From JAKPAM01 sp047601745 (lineage in GTDB: Bacteria > Pseudomonadota > Gammaproteobacteria > Burkholderiales > Burkholderiaceae_E): a DNA stretch of 64,000 nucleotides. Under the pieces are notes generated by a model. It was not told the origin of the DNA. It worked only from the letters and a program-made list of their open reading frames with translations, and made no database searches. Shown piece by piece: positions 44,432-54,038 of the stretch. Both the position numbers and the translations under genes were made by a program. The stretch is from contig JASGIS010000001.1 in assembly GCA_047601745.1 (NCBI GenBank), forward strand, positions 6,324,001 to 6,388,000, in the 5' to 3' direction. Within the stretch, counting starts at the first letter, position 1. Each line of letters begins with the position of its first letter.

Positions 44432-45355
44432 ATGCCGTCGCCCGCCCCTTCGCCCGCCGCCGCGTACATCGGCCGCTTCGCGCCGTCGCCGACCGGCCCG
44501 CTGCATCGCGGCTCGCTGGTCGCCGCGCTGGCCAGCTACGTCGACGCGCGCGCGCACGGCGGACGATGGCTGGTGCGCATCGAAGACCTCGATCCGCCGC
44601 GCGAGGTACCGGGCGCCGCGCGCTCGATCCTCGACACCCTGGCGCGCCACGGCCTGCATCACGACGGGCCGATCGTCCGGCAGAGCCGCCGCCACGACGC
44701 CTACCAGCGCGCGTTCGAGCGGCTGCGCGCCGACGGCCGCGTCTATCCGTGCGCGTGCTCGCGCAAGGAGATCGGCGACGCGCTGATCGCGCGCGGCATC
44801 CCGCCCGAGCGGCACCATGAGGCGGTCTATCCGGGAACCTGCCGCGACGGACTGGCGCCGGGCCGCGTCGCCCGCGCGTGGCGGCTGCGGATCGCGGCGC
44901 CGGGACTCGCGCCGCCCGTCATCGACTGGGTCGATCGCAACGGCGACGTCCACCATGAAGACCTCGGCGCGACCACCGGCGACTTCGTGCTGAAGCGCGC
45001 CGACGGGCTGTGGGCGTATCAACTGGCGGTCGTCGTCGACGACGCGGCGCAGGGGGTCACCGACGTGGTACGGGGCGCCGACCTGATCGGCTCGACGGCG
45101 CGGCAGATCCTGCTGCAGCGCCTGCTGGGGCTGCCGACGCCGCGCTATCTGCACGTCGCGCTGGTGCTCGACGAGCACGGCGACAAGCTGTCCAAGCAGA
45201 CCGGGGCCGCGGCGCTCGACGATCGGCAGCCGCTCGCCAACCTGCACGCGGCGTGGGCCCATCTCGGGCTGCCGGCCTTCCGGGCCGATTCGCTCGAGGC
45301 GTTCTGGCCGCAGGCGATAGAACGATGGGCGCAGCGCCATTCGATGGAGCGATAG
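44432..45355 (+). CDS. gluQRS: tRNA glutamyl-Q(34) synthetase
   Basis: A 307-residue truncated glutamyl-tRNA synthetase paralogue that attaches glutamate to queuosine at position 34 of tRNA-Asp. It has the HIGH-like motif APSPTGPLHRGS (about 18-29), the KMSKS-like DKLSKQ (about 251-256), and the zinc-binding CACSRKEI...YPGTCRDG. It lacks the anticodon-binding domain of a full GluRS. A short Pro/Ala-rich leader precedes the core. The last 27 bases around the stop are duplicated downstream. Confidence 0.95.
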   Translation: MPSPAPSPAAAYIGRFAPSPTGPLHRGSLVAALASYVDARAHGGRWLVRIEDLDPPREVPGAARSILDTLARHGLHHDGPIVRQSRRHDAYQRAFERLRADGRVYPCACSRKEIGDALIARGIPPERHHEAVYPGTCRDGLAPGRVARAWRLRIAAPGLAPPVIDWVDRNGDVHHEDLGATTGDFVLKRADGLWAYQLAVVVDDAAQGVTDVVRGADLIGSTARQILLQRLLGLPTPRYLHVALVLDEHGDKLSKQTGAAALDDRQPLANLHAAWAHLGLPAFRADSLEAFWPQAIERWAQRHSMER

Positions 45356-45376
45356 GCGAAGCGCCATTCGCCGGCC
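45323..45376. repeat. 27-bp tandem duplication spanning the gluQRS stop
   Basis: CGATGGGCGCAGCGCCATTCG (from 45323) and CGATAGGCGAAGCGCCATTCG (from 45350), offset by 27 bases, with the second copy containing the TAG stop. Confidence 0.65.
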
Positions 45377-45609
45377 GGCGGCGATCATCGATCCTCGTCA
45401 AACCCCCGCCGATCGGATTTCGACCGGAAGCGTCAAGACTTTTGACAGTCGCTGCCGATAATAATTCCGATAATTCAGCATGATTTAACCAACTACCAAT
45501 TTTGCGTGTTTCCGTGCATCCGCACAAAACCGAGAATGCGCTGAGTGCATGGCGGCCTGACGCGTATCCTCGTCGACACCGGCCATGCGCGCATGCGATC
45601 GAGTACAAC

Positions 45610-45951
45610 ATGCGTGTGATGGTCAGGTTTCAAGGGCGCGACTACGAACTGGATCACAGGCCAGCGGGATTGCCGTGCACGCAATGGCTGTTGTACTACC
45701 TGGTCGACACGCCGTCGCTGCCCGGACGGCACGAGCAGATCGTCGACGCCGCGCCGGGCCATCTGACGCTGGGCGCCGCGCTCGATCTGATGCTTCCGCG
45801 GATCAAGGCCCGTTATCCGGGGCGGCTGGCCAGCGACGTCTGGATCGCCCCCGATGACGAGGCCGAGCCCACGCCCGTTCCTTATCCGATCGGCGGCCGC
45901 GATCCCGACGATCCGACCGCCAGCAGCCCGGTGGTGCTCGCGCCGATCTGA
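45610..45951 (+). CDS. Hypothetical protein, 113 residues
   Basis: A frame following an AT-richer region (45430-45520), which is typical of a promoter area; an upstream TTGACA at 45442 has no properly spaced -10 and two CGATAAT repeats lie nearby. The protein is soluble, opening MRVMVRFQGRDYELDHRPAG and containing CTQWLLYYLVDTPSLPGRHEQ and a Pro-rich acidic C-terminus (APDDEAEPTPVPYPIGGRDP). I do not recognise a family. ATG 45610 is the best start; ATG 45619 is possible. Good third-codon G/C use supports a real gene. Confidence 0.55.
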   Translation: MRVMVRFQGRDYELDHRPAGLPCTQWLLYYLVDTPSLPGRHEQIVDAAPGHLTLGAALDLMLPRIKARYPGRLASDVWIAPDDEAEPTPVPYPIGGRDPDDPTASSPVVLAPI

Positions 45952-46014
45952 GCCGCGCGCATCCGGGGCCTGCCCGCCCGGCGACCGAACCCGCGCCGAA
46001 CGGGCGAACCGGTC

Positions 46015-46905
46015 CTAGTTCGCGCGCCCGACCGCCGAACCGATCGTTCGCAGGATCCAATCACGCGACGGGCCCAGCAGCACGCCGCCGCCGACCGAAC
46101 CGAACGTTCCCCTGGGCACGCCCGACTGCTCGGCATCGGCCACGAACGTGATCAGACCGACCAGCGTCGGCCGCCAGCCGTCGTCGATGAACGCCGGCGC
46201 GCCGGAGTCGCCGAGCGACGGGGCCGTCTCGACGTCGTTGGGCAGCCGTTGCGTGCCCATCCGGCTCGGCACGCCGTCGGCGTCGAAATCGAACAGGAAC
46301 ATCGCCTGCCGTCCCCCGTTGCCCGGCAGCGGTACGAAGCGGTCCGCATGGTTGCCGCCGACCCGCCGCGTCGACACGCCGGGCGGCGTCCCGGGGCCGG
46401 TATCACCGTTGCCGCTGCCGCCGTAGCCGACGAAGCGCAGCGCCGTCCCCGGCTTGAGCGGCGAGAACGCCATCGGATAGACGGGCGCCCGGTCCGGCGC
46501 CGGCTCCTGCAGCTCGAGCAGCGCCACGTCGAAATACGCGAACGGCAGCGTGAACCCGCGGTAGGACGGGTGCACGTGCACGCGCCGCACCGGCAGGTAC
46601 AGGCCGCCCCCCTCGTCCAGGTTCAACACGAAATGCACGCCGGACGGCTCGGCGCCGTAGACGACGTGAGCGGCGGTCAGCACGAAGCGGCGATCGACCA
46701 GCACGCCGCTGAACACGCCGGCCAGCACCCTGATGCTGCCGACGCCGGCCCACGGCGATTCGGGCCGGTTCGGGTCGATCCGCTGGTCCGCCGAGTCCGG
46801 CGCCCTGCCCGCCATCAATGCCCACGCCTCGCCGAGCGGCGACAGCGCCATCACGATCACTAGGCATAGCGCGGGCAATGACAGGCGATTGACCATCGCC
46901 GCCAT
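46015..46905 (-). CDS. Secreted trypsin-like serine protease
   Basis: A 296-residue chymotrypsin-fold protease. MAAMVNRLSLPALCLVIVMALSPLG-type start gives a signal peptide (here written in parts: basic NR, hydrophobic 9-20, AWA cleavage region). The catalytic triad is visible: His in LTAAHVVYG, Asp in FDVALLEL, Ser in LGDSGAPAF. Two of the trypsin cysteine pairs are missing. It is exported, probably to the periplasm or outside, and may be a self-activating peptidase. ATG 46905 has AGGGAAA just upstream; a shorter start at 46896 is possible. Confidence 0.85.
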   Translation of the reverse strand: MAAMVNRLSLPALCLVIVMALSPLGEAWALMAGRAPDSADQRIDPNRPESPWAGVGSIRVLAGVFSGVLVDRRFVLTAAHVVYGAEPSGVHFVLNLDEGGGLYLPVRRVHVHPSYRGFTLPFAYFDVALLELQEPAPDRAPVYPMAFSPLKPGTALRFVGYGGSGNGDTGPGTPPGVSTRRVGGNHADRFVPLPGNGGRQAMFLFDFDADGVPSRMGTQRLPNDVETAPSLGDSGAPAFIDDGWRPTLVGLITFVADAEQSGVPRGTFGSVGGGVLLGPSRDWILRTIGSAVGRAN

Positions 46906-47047
46906 TTTCCCTGCAAACCCATGCCCGGCGCGCCGATCGGCGGGCCGTGCGGTCAGTCTCGAACAAACGAATGGCAAGCCCGGGCGCTCGCGTCCGTGAC
47001 GGAATTCACACGGCGGCCGGCGGCGAGCGGCCGCCGGCGACCGCCGG

Positions 47048-48001
47048 TCATCCGCGCTGCATCGGCTGCTCGTCGACGAGGATCGGCACCGGCGGCTTGT
47101 GCAGCAGCGGCGGCACCCGGCGGACGCCTTCGACCATGCAGATGAACAGCGGCGGGATCACCAGCGCCAGCAGATGCGAGGGCAACTGCCGGTTCAGCAC
47201 CGACAGGAACAGGCAGCAGCCGAGCGCCAGCCCCAGCGACGCCAGGTATCGGCGCGGCGCGGCGAACACGAAGCGTTCGAGCAGCAATGCCAGCACCAGC
47301 ATGTTCAGCAGATTGGTGCCGATCGGCACGAGCTTGCGCAGGTGGCGCAGGTCGCCCTCCTGCCAGTTGGCCAGCTTGTTCCAGCCCTTGCGCCACGCGG
47401 CCAGCAGATGATCGAGGTCGGCCATCAGGCTCTGGCCGACCGCGTGGCCGTCGGACAGGATGCCCGCGGTCCAGGCCGCCGCCGACGTGACCGCGACGAA
47501 CGCCAGCGTCGCGCGCCAGCCGTCGCGCTCGAGCAGCATCGGCGCGCAAACGAGCGGCATCCAGACCGCCATCGGCGTGGCCATCGCGCTCAGGCACACG
47601 GTCAGCGCCATCAGCCAGCGCGAGCCGGTCAGCGCCAGGTAGGCGATCAGCAGCAGCGCGAACCATTCGCCGAAATCGTGCCGGTCGGTCCGCTGCAGGA
47701 ACGTGAACGGCAGCGCCGACACGAACAGCATCGGCAGCACGACGCCCTGCCAGCCCCGCAGGCCGATATGCCAGGCCATCAGCCGCAGCATCGCCATCGC
47801 GCCGAACAGGAACAGCAGCGACAGCGAGTCCTCGGGACCGCTGAACGGCGCGCGATCGAACGAGTGCAGCACGCGCAGCAGCACGAAGCTGGCCAGCAGG
47901 TAGAGCGCCCCGTGCAGCATCTCGACCAGCACGCGGCGTCCGCTCGGCATGGGGTCGGCGCCGATGGCAATCGCGGAAGAGGGCCGGACGCTCACGGGCA
48001 T
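47048..48001 (-). CDS. Multi-pass membrane protein, unknown function
   Basis: A 317-residue protein with about eight predicted transmembrane segments and no family I can name. Segments such as MLHGALYLLASFVLLRVLH and WFALLLIAYLALTG alternate with short loops. A larger soluble loop (SDGHAVGQSLMADLDHLLAAWRKGWNKL, here described only) sits near residues 200-230. It resembles multi-spanning membrane glycosyltransferase-like or O-antigen-related proteins in general layout only. The start is well fixed: AGGAG 6 bases before ATG 48001, which is preferred to the GTG at 48019. Confidence 0.75.
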   Translation of the reverse strand: MPVSVRPSSAIAIGADPMPSGRRVLVEMLHGALYLLASFVLLRVLHSFDRAPFSGPEDSLSLLFLFGAMAMLRLMAWHIGLRGWQGVVLPMLFVSALPFTFLQRTDRHDFGEWFALLLIAYLALTGSRWLMALTVCLSAMATPMAVWMPLVCAPMLLERDGWRATLAFVAVTSAAAWTAGILSDGHAVGQSLMADLDHLLAAWRKGWNKLANWQEGDLRHLRKLVPIGTNLLNMLVLALLLERFVFAAPRRYLASLGLALGCCLFLSVLNRQLPSHLLALVIPPLFICMVEGVRRVPPLLHKPPVPILVDEQPMQRG

Positions 48002-48140
48002 CACTCCTGTTTGCGGCACTGCATCAGGCTCGATGGTCGGTCATTTCGGACCGATTGAGAACCCTGTTGTAGTACGACTATGGACTTCTTGACAGGAATG
48101 AGGTAGGCGGGATGAGGTGGACGCCGGCAGCCGTCGCCGA

Positions 48141-49118
48141 TCAGCGCGGCGGGCCGGCGCCCGGCGATCCGCCGACTCGGCGGGCTCGGCGGCGCCACAG
48201 GCCCGACAGTCCGCGCGGAAAGAAACCGAGCACCACGACCAGCGCGCCGCCGAGCACGATCTTGTCGAGGTTGCCGCCCATCGACAGGAATTTCTCCTGC
48301 GCCAGGATCAGCGCCGTCGCCAGCAGCGGACCGAGCAGTTGCCGGCGTCCGACCAGCACGACCGCGGTCAGCATCAGGATCAGGAAGTAGCTCTCGAGCA
48401 CGTCGGCGCCGACGAACGCGCGCTGGTACGCGTACAGCCAGCCGGCGACCGCGCTGATCGGCGCCGAGAACAGGAACACCAGCAGGCGGACCCTGGCGGG
48501 GTCGACGCCGCCGATCGTCGCCAGTTTCGGATTCAGATGCGTCATCATCGCGGCCGCGCCGAGCCGCGAGTGGCGCAGGCGGTCGATCAGGTAGACGACG
48601 ATCACCAGCATCGTGAACGCGACCGGCCACAGCTCGCGGTCGTTCGCGGCGACGAACGACCAGCCGCCGATCGACAGATCCAGCGGCGGAATCCCGCGCA
48701 GGCCGTCGGATCCGCCCAGGAAGTCCCAGTTCGAGACGACCGTCAACGCGACGACGCCGACCGCGTAGGTCACCAGCGAGAACACGAACTCGCGCAATCG
48801 CAGCGTCACCGATCCGATCAGCGCCGCGAACGCCAGCGACACCGCGATCGATCCGGCCAATGTCACCCATCCGCCGGCGCCCGCGCGCGTGCCCAGCAGC
48901 GCCGTCGTGTAGCAGCCGGCGGCGAAGAACACCGGATGCGCGAGACTGACCTCGCCCAGGTCCGACACGATCACGTCCAGCCCGTAGGCCATCACCGCGA
49001 AGATCGCGATCAGCACCATCGCGCCGAACACGTCGGCGCCGCCGCCCAGCGCCCACGGCGCGGCCAGGACGGCCGCCGCCAGCACCGAGAGCGCGAGCGC
49101 GCGCCTGCCCTCGCGCAC
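48141..49118 (-). CDS. livM: Branched-chain amino acid-type ABC transporter permease (LivM)
   Basis: A 325-residue inner-membrane permease. It has the LivM pattern: MAYGLDVIVSDLGEVSLAHPVFFAAG near the N-terminus, then about eight more helices and the late loop SRLGAAAMM...LATIGGVDPARVRLLVF (coupling helix region). It starts at GTG 49118, one base past the LivH stop; the ribosome site GGGAGGG is inside the livH end. Imports a hydrophobic amino acid or related solute with LivHGF. Confidence 0.92.
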   Translation of the reverse strand: MREGRRALALSVLAAAVLAAPWALGGGADVFGAMVLIAIFAVMAYGLDVIVSDLGEVSLAHPVFFAAGCYTTALLGTRAGAGGWVTLAGSIAVSLAFAALIGSVTLRLREFVFSLVTYAVGVVALTVVSNWDFLGGSDGLRGIPPLDLSIGGWSFVAANDRELWPVAFTMLVIVVYLIDRLRHSRLGAAAMMTHLNPKLATIGGVDPARVRLLVFLFSAPISAVAGWLYAYQRAFVGADVLESYFLILMLTAVVLVGRRQLLGPLLATALILAQEKFLSMGGNLDKIVLGGALVVVLGFFPRGLSGLWRRRARRVGGSPGAGPPR

Positions 49119-49119
49119 C

Positions 49120-49992
49120 TCAATGCCCTCCCGGTGCGCCGCGCGACCCGAGCCCGCCGGGGCGCAGCACGAGCAGCGCGATCAGCACCACGAAGGCCGC
49201 GGCGGTCGTGTATGCCGGCGACACCAGCGCGCCGAACAGCGCGGTGAACAGGCCCAGCACGACCGCCGCGACATAGCTGCCGCGCACGCTGCCGATCCCG
49301 CCGAGCACGACGACGACGAAGGTCATGATCACCTCTTCGAAACCCATCGACGTGAGGATCGGCGTGCGCGGCGCGACCATCGCCGCCGCGAACGCGACGG
49401 CCGCGCCTTCGAACGCGAACACGCCGTAGTAGACGCGGCGCACATCGACGCCGGCGAGCTGCGCGAGCTTCGGATCCTCGGCGACCATGCGCACCAGGCG
49501 GCCGAGGCGCATGCGCTCCAGCCCCCATTCGAGCCCGATGAACACGAGCACGGCGGCGACGACGATCGCGATGTCCTGCAGGCTGATCCACAACTCGCCG
49601 ATCTGCAGTTCGGCGATCGACAGCGGCGTCTCCAGGATCTGTCCGGTCGAGCCGAACAGCAGCGCCGCCACGCCGTGCAGCACGTAGCCGAAGCCCAGCG
49701 TCATGATCATGATCGACACCAGGTTCTGCTCGAACGTCGCCCTGAGCATCACGCGCTGCATCAGCAGCCCGGTCAGCGCGCCCACGGCCATCGACACCGG
49801 TATCGCCAGCGGATACGGCATGCCCGCCCCGGCGACCGCCCACCAGGTGACGAACGCGCCGAGCATGTACATCTGGCCGTGCCCGAAATTGACGAGCCGC
49901 GCGACCCCGAGCAGCACCGTCCAGCCGATCGCCACCAGCGCATACGCATGGCCGAGCACCAGGCCGTTGATCAGTTGCTGCACGAGATTCAT
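49120..49992 (-). CDS. livH: Branched-chain amino acid-type ABC transporter permease (LivH)
   Basis: A 290-residue permease with the LivH signature: NGLVLGHAYALVAIGWTVL at the start, RLVNFGHGQMYMLGAFVTW, and MVAEDPKLAQLAGVDVRRV as the coupling loop; SYVAAVVLGLFTALFGALVSP near the end. Its ATG overlaps the LivF stop as ATGA (49989-49992). Forms the membrane channel with LivM. Confidence 0.94.
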   Translation of the reverse strand: MNLVQQLINGLVLGHAYALVAIGWTVLLGVARLVNFGHGQMYMLGAFVTWWAVAGAGMPYPLAIPVSMAVGALTGLLMQRVMLRATFEQNLVSIMIMTLGFGYVLHGVAALLFGSTGQILETPLSIAELQIGELWISLQDIAIVVAAVLVFIGLEWGLERMRLGRLVRMVAEDPKLAQLAGVDVRRVYYGVFAFEGAAVAFAAAMVAPRTPILTSMGFEEVIMTFVVVVLGGIGSVRGSYVAAVVLGLFTALFGALVSPAYTTAAAFVVLIALLVLRPGGLGSRGAPGGH

Positions 49993-50723
49993 CGTCGCTG
50001 CGCTCCGAGATAGGCGTCGGCGATCCGTGGATCGTCGCCGACGCGTGCGGCCGGCCCTTCGAGCACGATGCGCCCGCGTTCGAGCAGCACCAGGCGATCG
50101 ACGACCTCGATCGCCGCGCGCACGTTCTGCTCGACCAGCAGGATCGACAGGCCCGCGGCCGCGAGCGCGCGCATCGTGGCCAGCACCTGCGCGACGAGCC
50201 TGGGCGCCAGGCCGATCGACGGTTCGTCGAGCAGCAGCACGCGCGGCCCCATCATCAGCGCACGGCCGATGCCCAGCATCTGCCGCTCGCCGCCCGACAA
50301 CTGCGCGCCCAGGTGCGCGCGGCGCTCGGCCAGGCGCGGAAACAGACCGAAGATCTCGTCGCGCGTGTAGAGGCGCCGGCCCGCTTCGGCCGGCGGCGCG
50401 AAGGCCGTCGTCAGGTTGTCGTCGACCGTCATCCGGCCGAACACCAGCCGCCCCTCGGGCACCAGCAGCAGGCCCGCGCGGATCCGCCGGTGCACGGGCC
50501 AGTCGTCGATGCGCCGGCCCGCGAGCGCGACCCGTCCGCGTACGCGCGGCTCGCCGCGCGACCATCCGGCCAGGCCGTTGACCAGCGTCGACTTGCCGGC
50601 GCCGTTGGCGCCGACCAGGCCGACGATCTCGCCCGCGCCCACCGCCAACGCATCGACGTCCACCGCGCGATTGCCCGCGTAGTCGACCTGCAGGCCGTCG
50701 ATCTGCAGCACCGGCGCGTTCAC
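49989..50723 (-). CDS. livF: Branched-chain amino acid-type ABC transporter ATPase (LivF)
   Basis: A 244-residue ATPase: Walker A GANGAGKST (about 38-46), signature LSGGERQ, Walker B VLLLDEPS, H-loop LVEQN typical of LivF. It energises import with LivG. Starts at GTG 50723, overlapping the LivG stop as GTGA. Confidence 0.95.
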   Translation of the reverse strand: MNAPVLQIDGLQVDYAGNRAVDVDALAVGAGEIVGLVGANGAGKSTLVNGLAGWSRGEPRVRGRVALAGRRIDDWPVHRRIRAGLLLVPEGRLVFGRMTVDDNLTTAFAPPAEAGRRLYTRDEIFGLFPRLAERRAHLGAQLSGGERQMLGIGRALMMGPRVLLLDEPSIGLAPRLVAQVLATMRALAAAGLSILLVEQNVRAAIEVVDRLVLLERGRIVLEGPAARVGDDPRIADAYLGAQRR

Positions 50724-51511
50724 GCGCCCTCCCCGGCCGCCTGGCCCAGATACGCCTGCAGCACGGCCGGATCGTTGCGGATCACCGCAGGCGCGTCATA
50801 AGCGATCTGCCGTCCCAGGTCCAGCACGCAGATCCGGTCGGCGACCGCCATGATCAGGTCCATGTGGTGTTCGATGACGACCAGCGCGACCGATTCGCGC
50901 TTCAACTGCGCGAGCAGCTCGACCAGGCGGGCCATGTCCTCGCCGCCCAGGCCCGCGGCCGGCTCGTCGAGCAGCAGCACGCGCGCGCCGTCGCCATACG
51001 CCAGCGCGATCGACAGCATCCGCTGCACGCCATAAGGCAGCTCGCGCGGAAACGCGTCGTGATAGCGGGACGGAATGCCGAAGCGCTGCAATTGCCCGGC
51101 GGCGAACTCGGCGGCCCGCGCGCGCCGCCGCGCGGCGCCCGGCGGATCGAACACGGCGCCGGCCAGGCCCGCATGCGCGCGCCGGCCCAGCATCACCAGC
51201 AGGTTGTCGAGCACGCTCAGCTCGTCGAAGAACGCGTTCTGCTGGAACGCGCGCTTCAGGCCGAGCGCCGCCAGCCGGTGGGCCGGCACCGCGGTGACGT
51301 CGCGGCCCAGCAGCTCGACGCGGCCGCGGCGCGGCACCATCGCCGTCACCGCGTCGTAGCACGAACTCTTGCCGGCGCCGTTCGGGCCGATGATGCCGAG
51401 CAGTTCGCCGGCGGCCACCTGCCAGCCGACGTCCTGCAGCGCCACCAGCGCGCCGTAGGACACGCCCAGCCCCGAGACGCGCAGCGCCGGCGGATCGGAC
51501 ATCCCCGTCAT
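50720..51511 (-). CDS. livG: Branched-chain amino acid-type ABC transporter ATPase (LivG)
   Basis: A 263-residue ATPase: Walker A GPNGAGKSS (about 42-50), Walker B VLLLDEPAAGL, H-loop IEHHMD as in LivG. The signature is LPYGVQRM instead of LSGGQ, a common LivG variation. LivG family insert (FQQNAFFDELSVLDNLL) present. Start ATG 51511 (ATG 51502 possible), 10 bases after the receptor gene's stop. Confidence 0.95.
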   Translation of the reverse strand: MTGMSDPPALRVSGLGVSYGALVALQDVGWQVAAGELLGIIGPNGAGKSSCYDAVTAMVPRRGRVELLGRDVTAVPAHRLAALGLKRAFQQNAFFDELSVLDNLLVMLGRRAHAGLAGAVFDPPGAARRRARAAEFAAGQLQRFGIPSRYHDAFPRELPYGVQRMLSIALAYGDGARVLLLDEPAAGLGGEDMARLVELLAQLKRESVALVVIEHHMDLIMAVADRICVLDLGRQIAYDAPAVIRNDPAVLQAYLGQAAGEGA

Positions 51512-51521
51512 GCGCCGACCG

Positions 51522-52754
51522 TCACGGCTGCACGACGATCTTGCCGTCCTTGACGGTGAACAGGTAATGCCGCGAACCGAGCTGCCCGTTCGGCTCGAAC
51601 GTGACGTCCCCCATCACCGTCCCCTTGAACGATCCGCCGCGGATGCGCTTGGCGATCGGTTCGCGCTCGAGCGTCTCGAGCTCGTTGGCCGCCATCGCCC
51701 ACACCTGCAGCGCGGTCGCGGCCAGCGCCATGTATTTGTCCGGCGGCTGCTTGTGCATCGCCTGCATCTTCGCGACGAAGCGCTGGTTGACCGGATTCGA
51801 CGCGAACGGTTCGACGTCGGGGAAATAGATGTCCGCGCCGATCACGCCCTCGGCCGCCGCGGCGCCCGACACCTGGATCACGCTCGGGCTGACGGTGCCG
51901 ACCGCCGTGACCAGCTTGCCGGGCAGCCGCATCTGCCGGGCCTGGCGCATGATCGCCGGCATGCCCAGGCCTTCGCTGGCATTGATCGCGACCGTCGCGT
52001 CCGGCGCCGCCGATCGCACGTTGGTCAGCGGCACGCGGAAATCGGCCTGCGAGAACGGGAAGCGTTCTTCGGCCACCTTCCGGTAAGTGTGGCCCAGCTT
52101 GGCGAGCTCGGCCTCGATCGTCGCCTGCGCGCCGGTGCCATAAGCGTCGTTCTGGGTCAGGAACGCCAGCTTCCCGGCCTTGACGACGTTCGCCAGGTAG
52201 CGGGCGATGACCGCGCCGTCCTGCGCGTTCGAGCTGTTGAACCGCACGGCCAGCGGATTGCCTTCGCCGGACAGGATCGGATCGGCCTTGGAGATCGCGG
52301 TCAGGTCGAGGACTCCGGCCCGCGCGATCACCGGTTGCATCGCCAGCGTCACCGGACTGTTCCAGCCCTCGATGATCACCGCGACGCCGGCGCTGACCAG
52401 CTCGGACGCCCGCGACACGCCGACCGCCGGCGTCGATTCGTCGTCGCGGACGACCAGCTCGATCCGGCGCCCGAGCACGCCGCCGGCCTCGTTGATCAGC
52501 GCGCTCATCGTCTCGAGCGATTGCTGGATGTGCTGGCCCTGCGTGCCGGCCCCGCCGGACAGCGGAAAGATCGCGCCGACCTTGATCGGCGACTGCGCGA
52601 ACGCGGCGGGCGCCGCGGCCAGCGGCACGAGCAGCGACGACAGCCAGGCGATCCCGATCGCCATGCCGAACAGCCGGTTTCGGCGACCCGCGAGCGCCGT
52701 GCCGCGCGCCGCGCCCGATGGCCGGCGGATCGCCTTGCGGAACCTGGACAACAT
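51522..52754 (-). CDS. Branched-chain amino acid-type ABC transporter substrate-binding protein
   Basis: A 410-residue periplasmic receptor of the LivK/amide-binding type (type 1 periplasmic fold). A long basic N-terminus and signal sequence end AAFAQ; the mature part begins SPIKVGAIFPLSGGAGTQG, with the family's NEAGGVLGRRIELVVRDDES (about 101-120). RBS GGGAGGAG precedes ATG 52754. First gene of the receptor-livG-livF-livH-livM operon. Ligand class: branched-chain amino acids, amides or short carboxylates. Confidence 0.92.
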   Translation of the reverse strand: MLSRFRKAIRRPSGAARGTALAGRRNRLFGMAIGIAWLSSLLVPLAAAPAAFAQSPIKVGAIFPLSGGAGTQGQHIQQSLETMSALINEAGGVLGRRIELVVRDDESTPAVGVSRASELVSAGVAVIIEGWNSPVTLAMQPVIARAGVLDLTAISKADPILSGEGNPLAVRFNSSNAQDGAVIARYLANVVKAGKLAFLTQNDAYGTGAQATIEAELAKLGHTYRKVAEERFPFSQADFRVPLTNVRSAAPDATVAINASEGLGMPAIMRQARQMRLPGKLVTAVGTVSPSVIQVSGAAAAEGVIGADIYFPDVEPFASNPVNQRFVAKMQAMHKQPPDKYMALAATALQVWAMAANELETLEREPIAKRIRGGSFKGTVMGDVTFEPNGQLGSRHYLFTVKDGKIVVQP

Positions 52755-52880
52755 CGTCTCCTCCCTGCGCATCATTCGTGCGTTCCGGTTGATCATAGTG
52801 ACGCGACGCGAACGCGCGCCGCGTTTCGATCGACGGACCTAGTGGGCTGTGCGCTCGGAGATTCTCGACCCGGCTCGATC

Positions 52881-53909
52881 TCAACCCGGCTTGAAGTTCA
52901 GGTCCTCGAGGTTCTTCTTCTCTTTCGCGTGGATCCGCTCGGCCATCGCCGTGAAGGCCTTGCTGTCCAGGCTCAGCGGCTGCAGGTCCCAGTACTCGAT
53001 CTGCCTGCGCACGTCCGGGTCCTCGCGCGCGGCCAGGAACGCGTCCTGCAGCGTCTTCACGACCGCCGGCGCCATGCCCTTCGGGCCGCACAGCCCCCAC
53101 GGCGATTCGACGACGATGTCGTAGCCGAGATCCCGCGCGGTCGGCACGTCCGGATACTTGTCGAGGCGTTTTTCGGTGAACACCGTCAGCAGCCGCGCCC
53201 GCCCCGTCTGCACGAGCTGCGACCACGCGCCGTCGGTCGTGCCGTCGATGCTGTCGCCCTGCATCGCCGCCGAGATCTCGGCGCCGCCCTTGAAAGGCAC
53301 GTAAGTGAACTCGGCGCCGGTGGCCTTCGACAGGCGGAAGCAGCCGATGTGACCCGAGCCGCCGACGCCGACGCCGCCGAGGTTCAGCTTGCCCGGATCG
53401 GCCTTGCCGGCGGCGACCAGGTCGGCCAGCGTCTTCCACGGCTTGTCGACCATGACGGCGACGCCGTACGTGTACGCGGCCAGCCCGGCGATGTACGTGA
53501 AGTCCCGGATCGGATCGAAGTTGACCTTCTGCATGTGCGGGATCCGCCACAGGCTGGCCGGTGCGATCGACAGCGTGTAGCCGTCGGGCGCCGCGCCCTG
53601 CGCGACCGACACCGGGCCCAGCGTCGCCGTCGCGCCGGGCCGGTTCTCGACGACGACCTGGGTGCCGAGGAGCCGGCCGGCCACGGCGGCCATCGCCCGC
53701 ACCGGAATGTCGGTCGTGCTGCCCGGCGGAAACGGGACGACCAGCTTGATCGGCCGGCCGGCCGCCGGAAAACCGGACTGGCCGAACGCCGTCGGCGCGG
53801 CCGACGCGGACATCGTCGCCGCGGCCAGCGCGCCCAGCCGGCCCAGCGCGGCCCGGCGCGCGATCGACGACGCGCGCGCGCCGTCGACGGATGAGGGTTT
53901 CGTCGTCAT
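52881..53909 (-). CDS. Bug-type tripartite tricarboxylate transporter receptor
   Basis: A 342-residue periplasmic Bug receptor. The signal has a twin-arginine-like RRAALGRLGALAAATM, with cleavage after FG/AF; mature part RPIKLVVPFPPGSTTD, then VVVENRPGATATLG, APDGYTL, and PFKGGAEISAAM. AGGAG precedes ATG 53909. It lies 127 bases upstream of the ABC receptor gene, so may share its transcript, and no TctAB genes are near. Ligand unknown. Confidence 0.92.
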   Translation of the reverse strand: MTTKPSSVDGARASSIARRAALGRLGALAAATMSASAAPTAFGQSGFPAAGRPIKLVVPFPPGSTTDIPVRAMAAVAGRLLGTQVVVENRPGATATLGPVSVAQGAAPDGYTLSIAPASLWRIPHMQKVNFDPIRDFTYIAGLAAYTYGVAVMVDKPWKTLADLVAAGKADPGKLNLGGVGVGGSGHIGCFRLSKATGAEFTYVPFKGGAEISAAMQGDSIDGTTDGAWSQLVQTGRARLLTVFTEKRLDKYPDVPTARDLGYDIVVESPWGLCGPKGMAPAVVKTLQDAFLAAREDPDVRRQIEYWDLQPLSLDSKAFTAMAERIHAKEKKNLEDLNFKPG

Positions 53910-54038
53910 CGTGTCTCCTGTGCGTTCGTCGTCGTTCGCGTCGAACTTCCCGCATGTTAGGGTCTGCCCGGGCAAAGATCGAGCGCTCGTCGAGGCCGGC
54001 GGCAGCGGCAGCCGGCGCATCGATACCCGGCCGACGCG

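Noticed and set aside
45442..45474. TTGACA and GATAAT as promoter of the small gene at 45610
   Set aside because: The spacing is 9 or 21 bases, outside the accepted 15-19.
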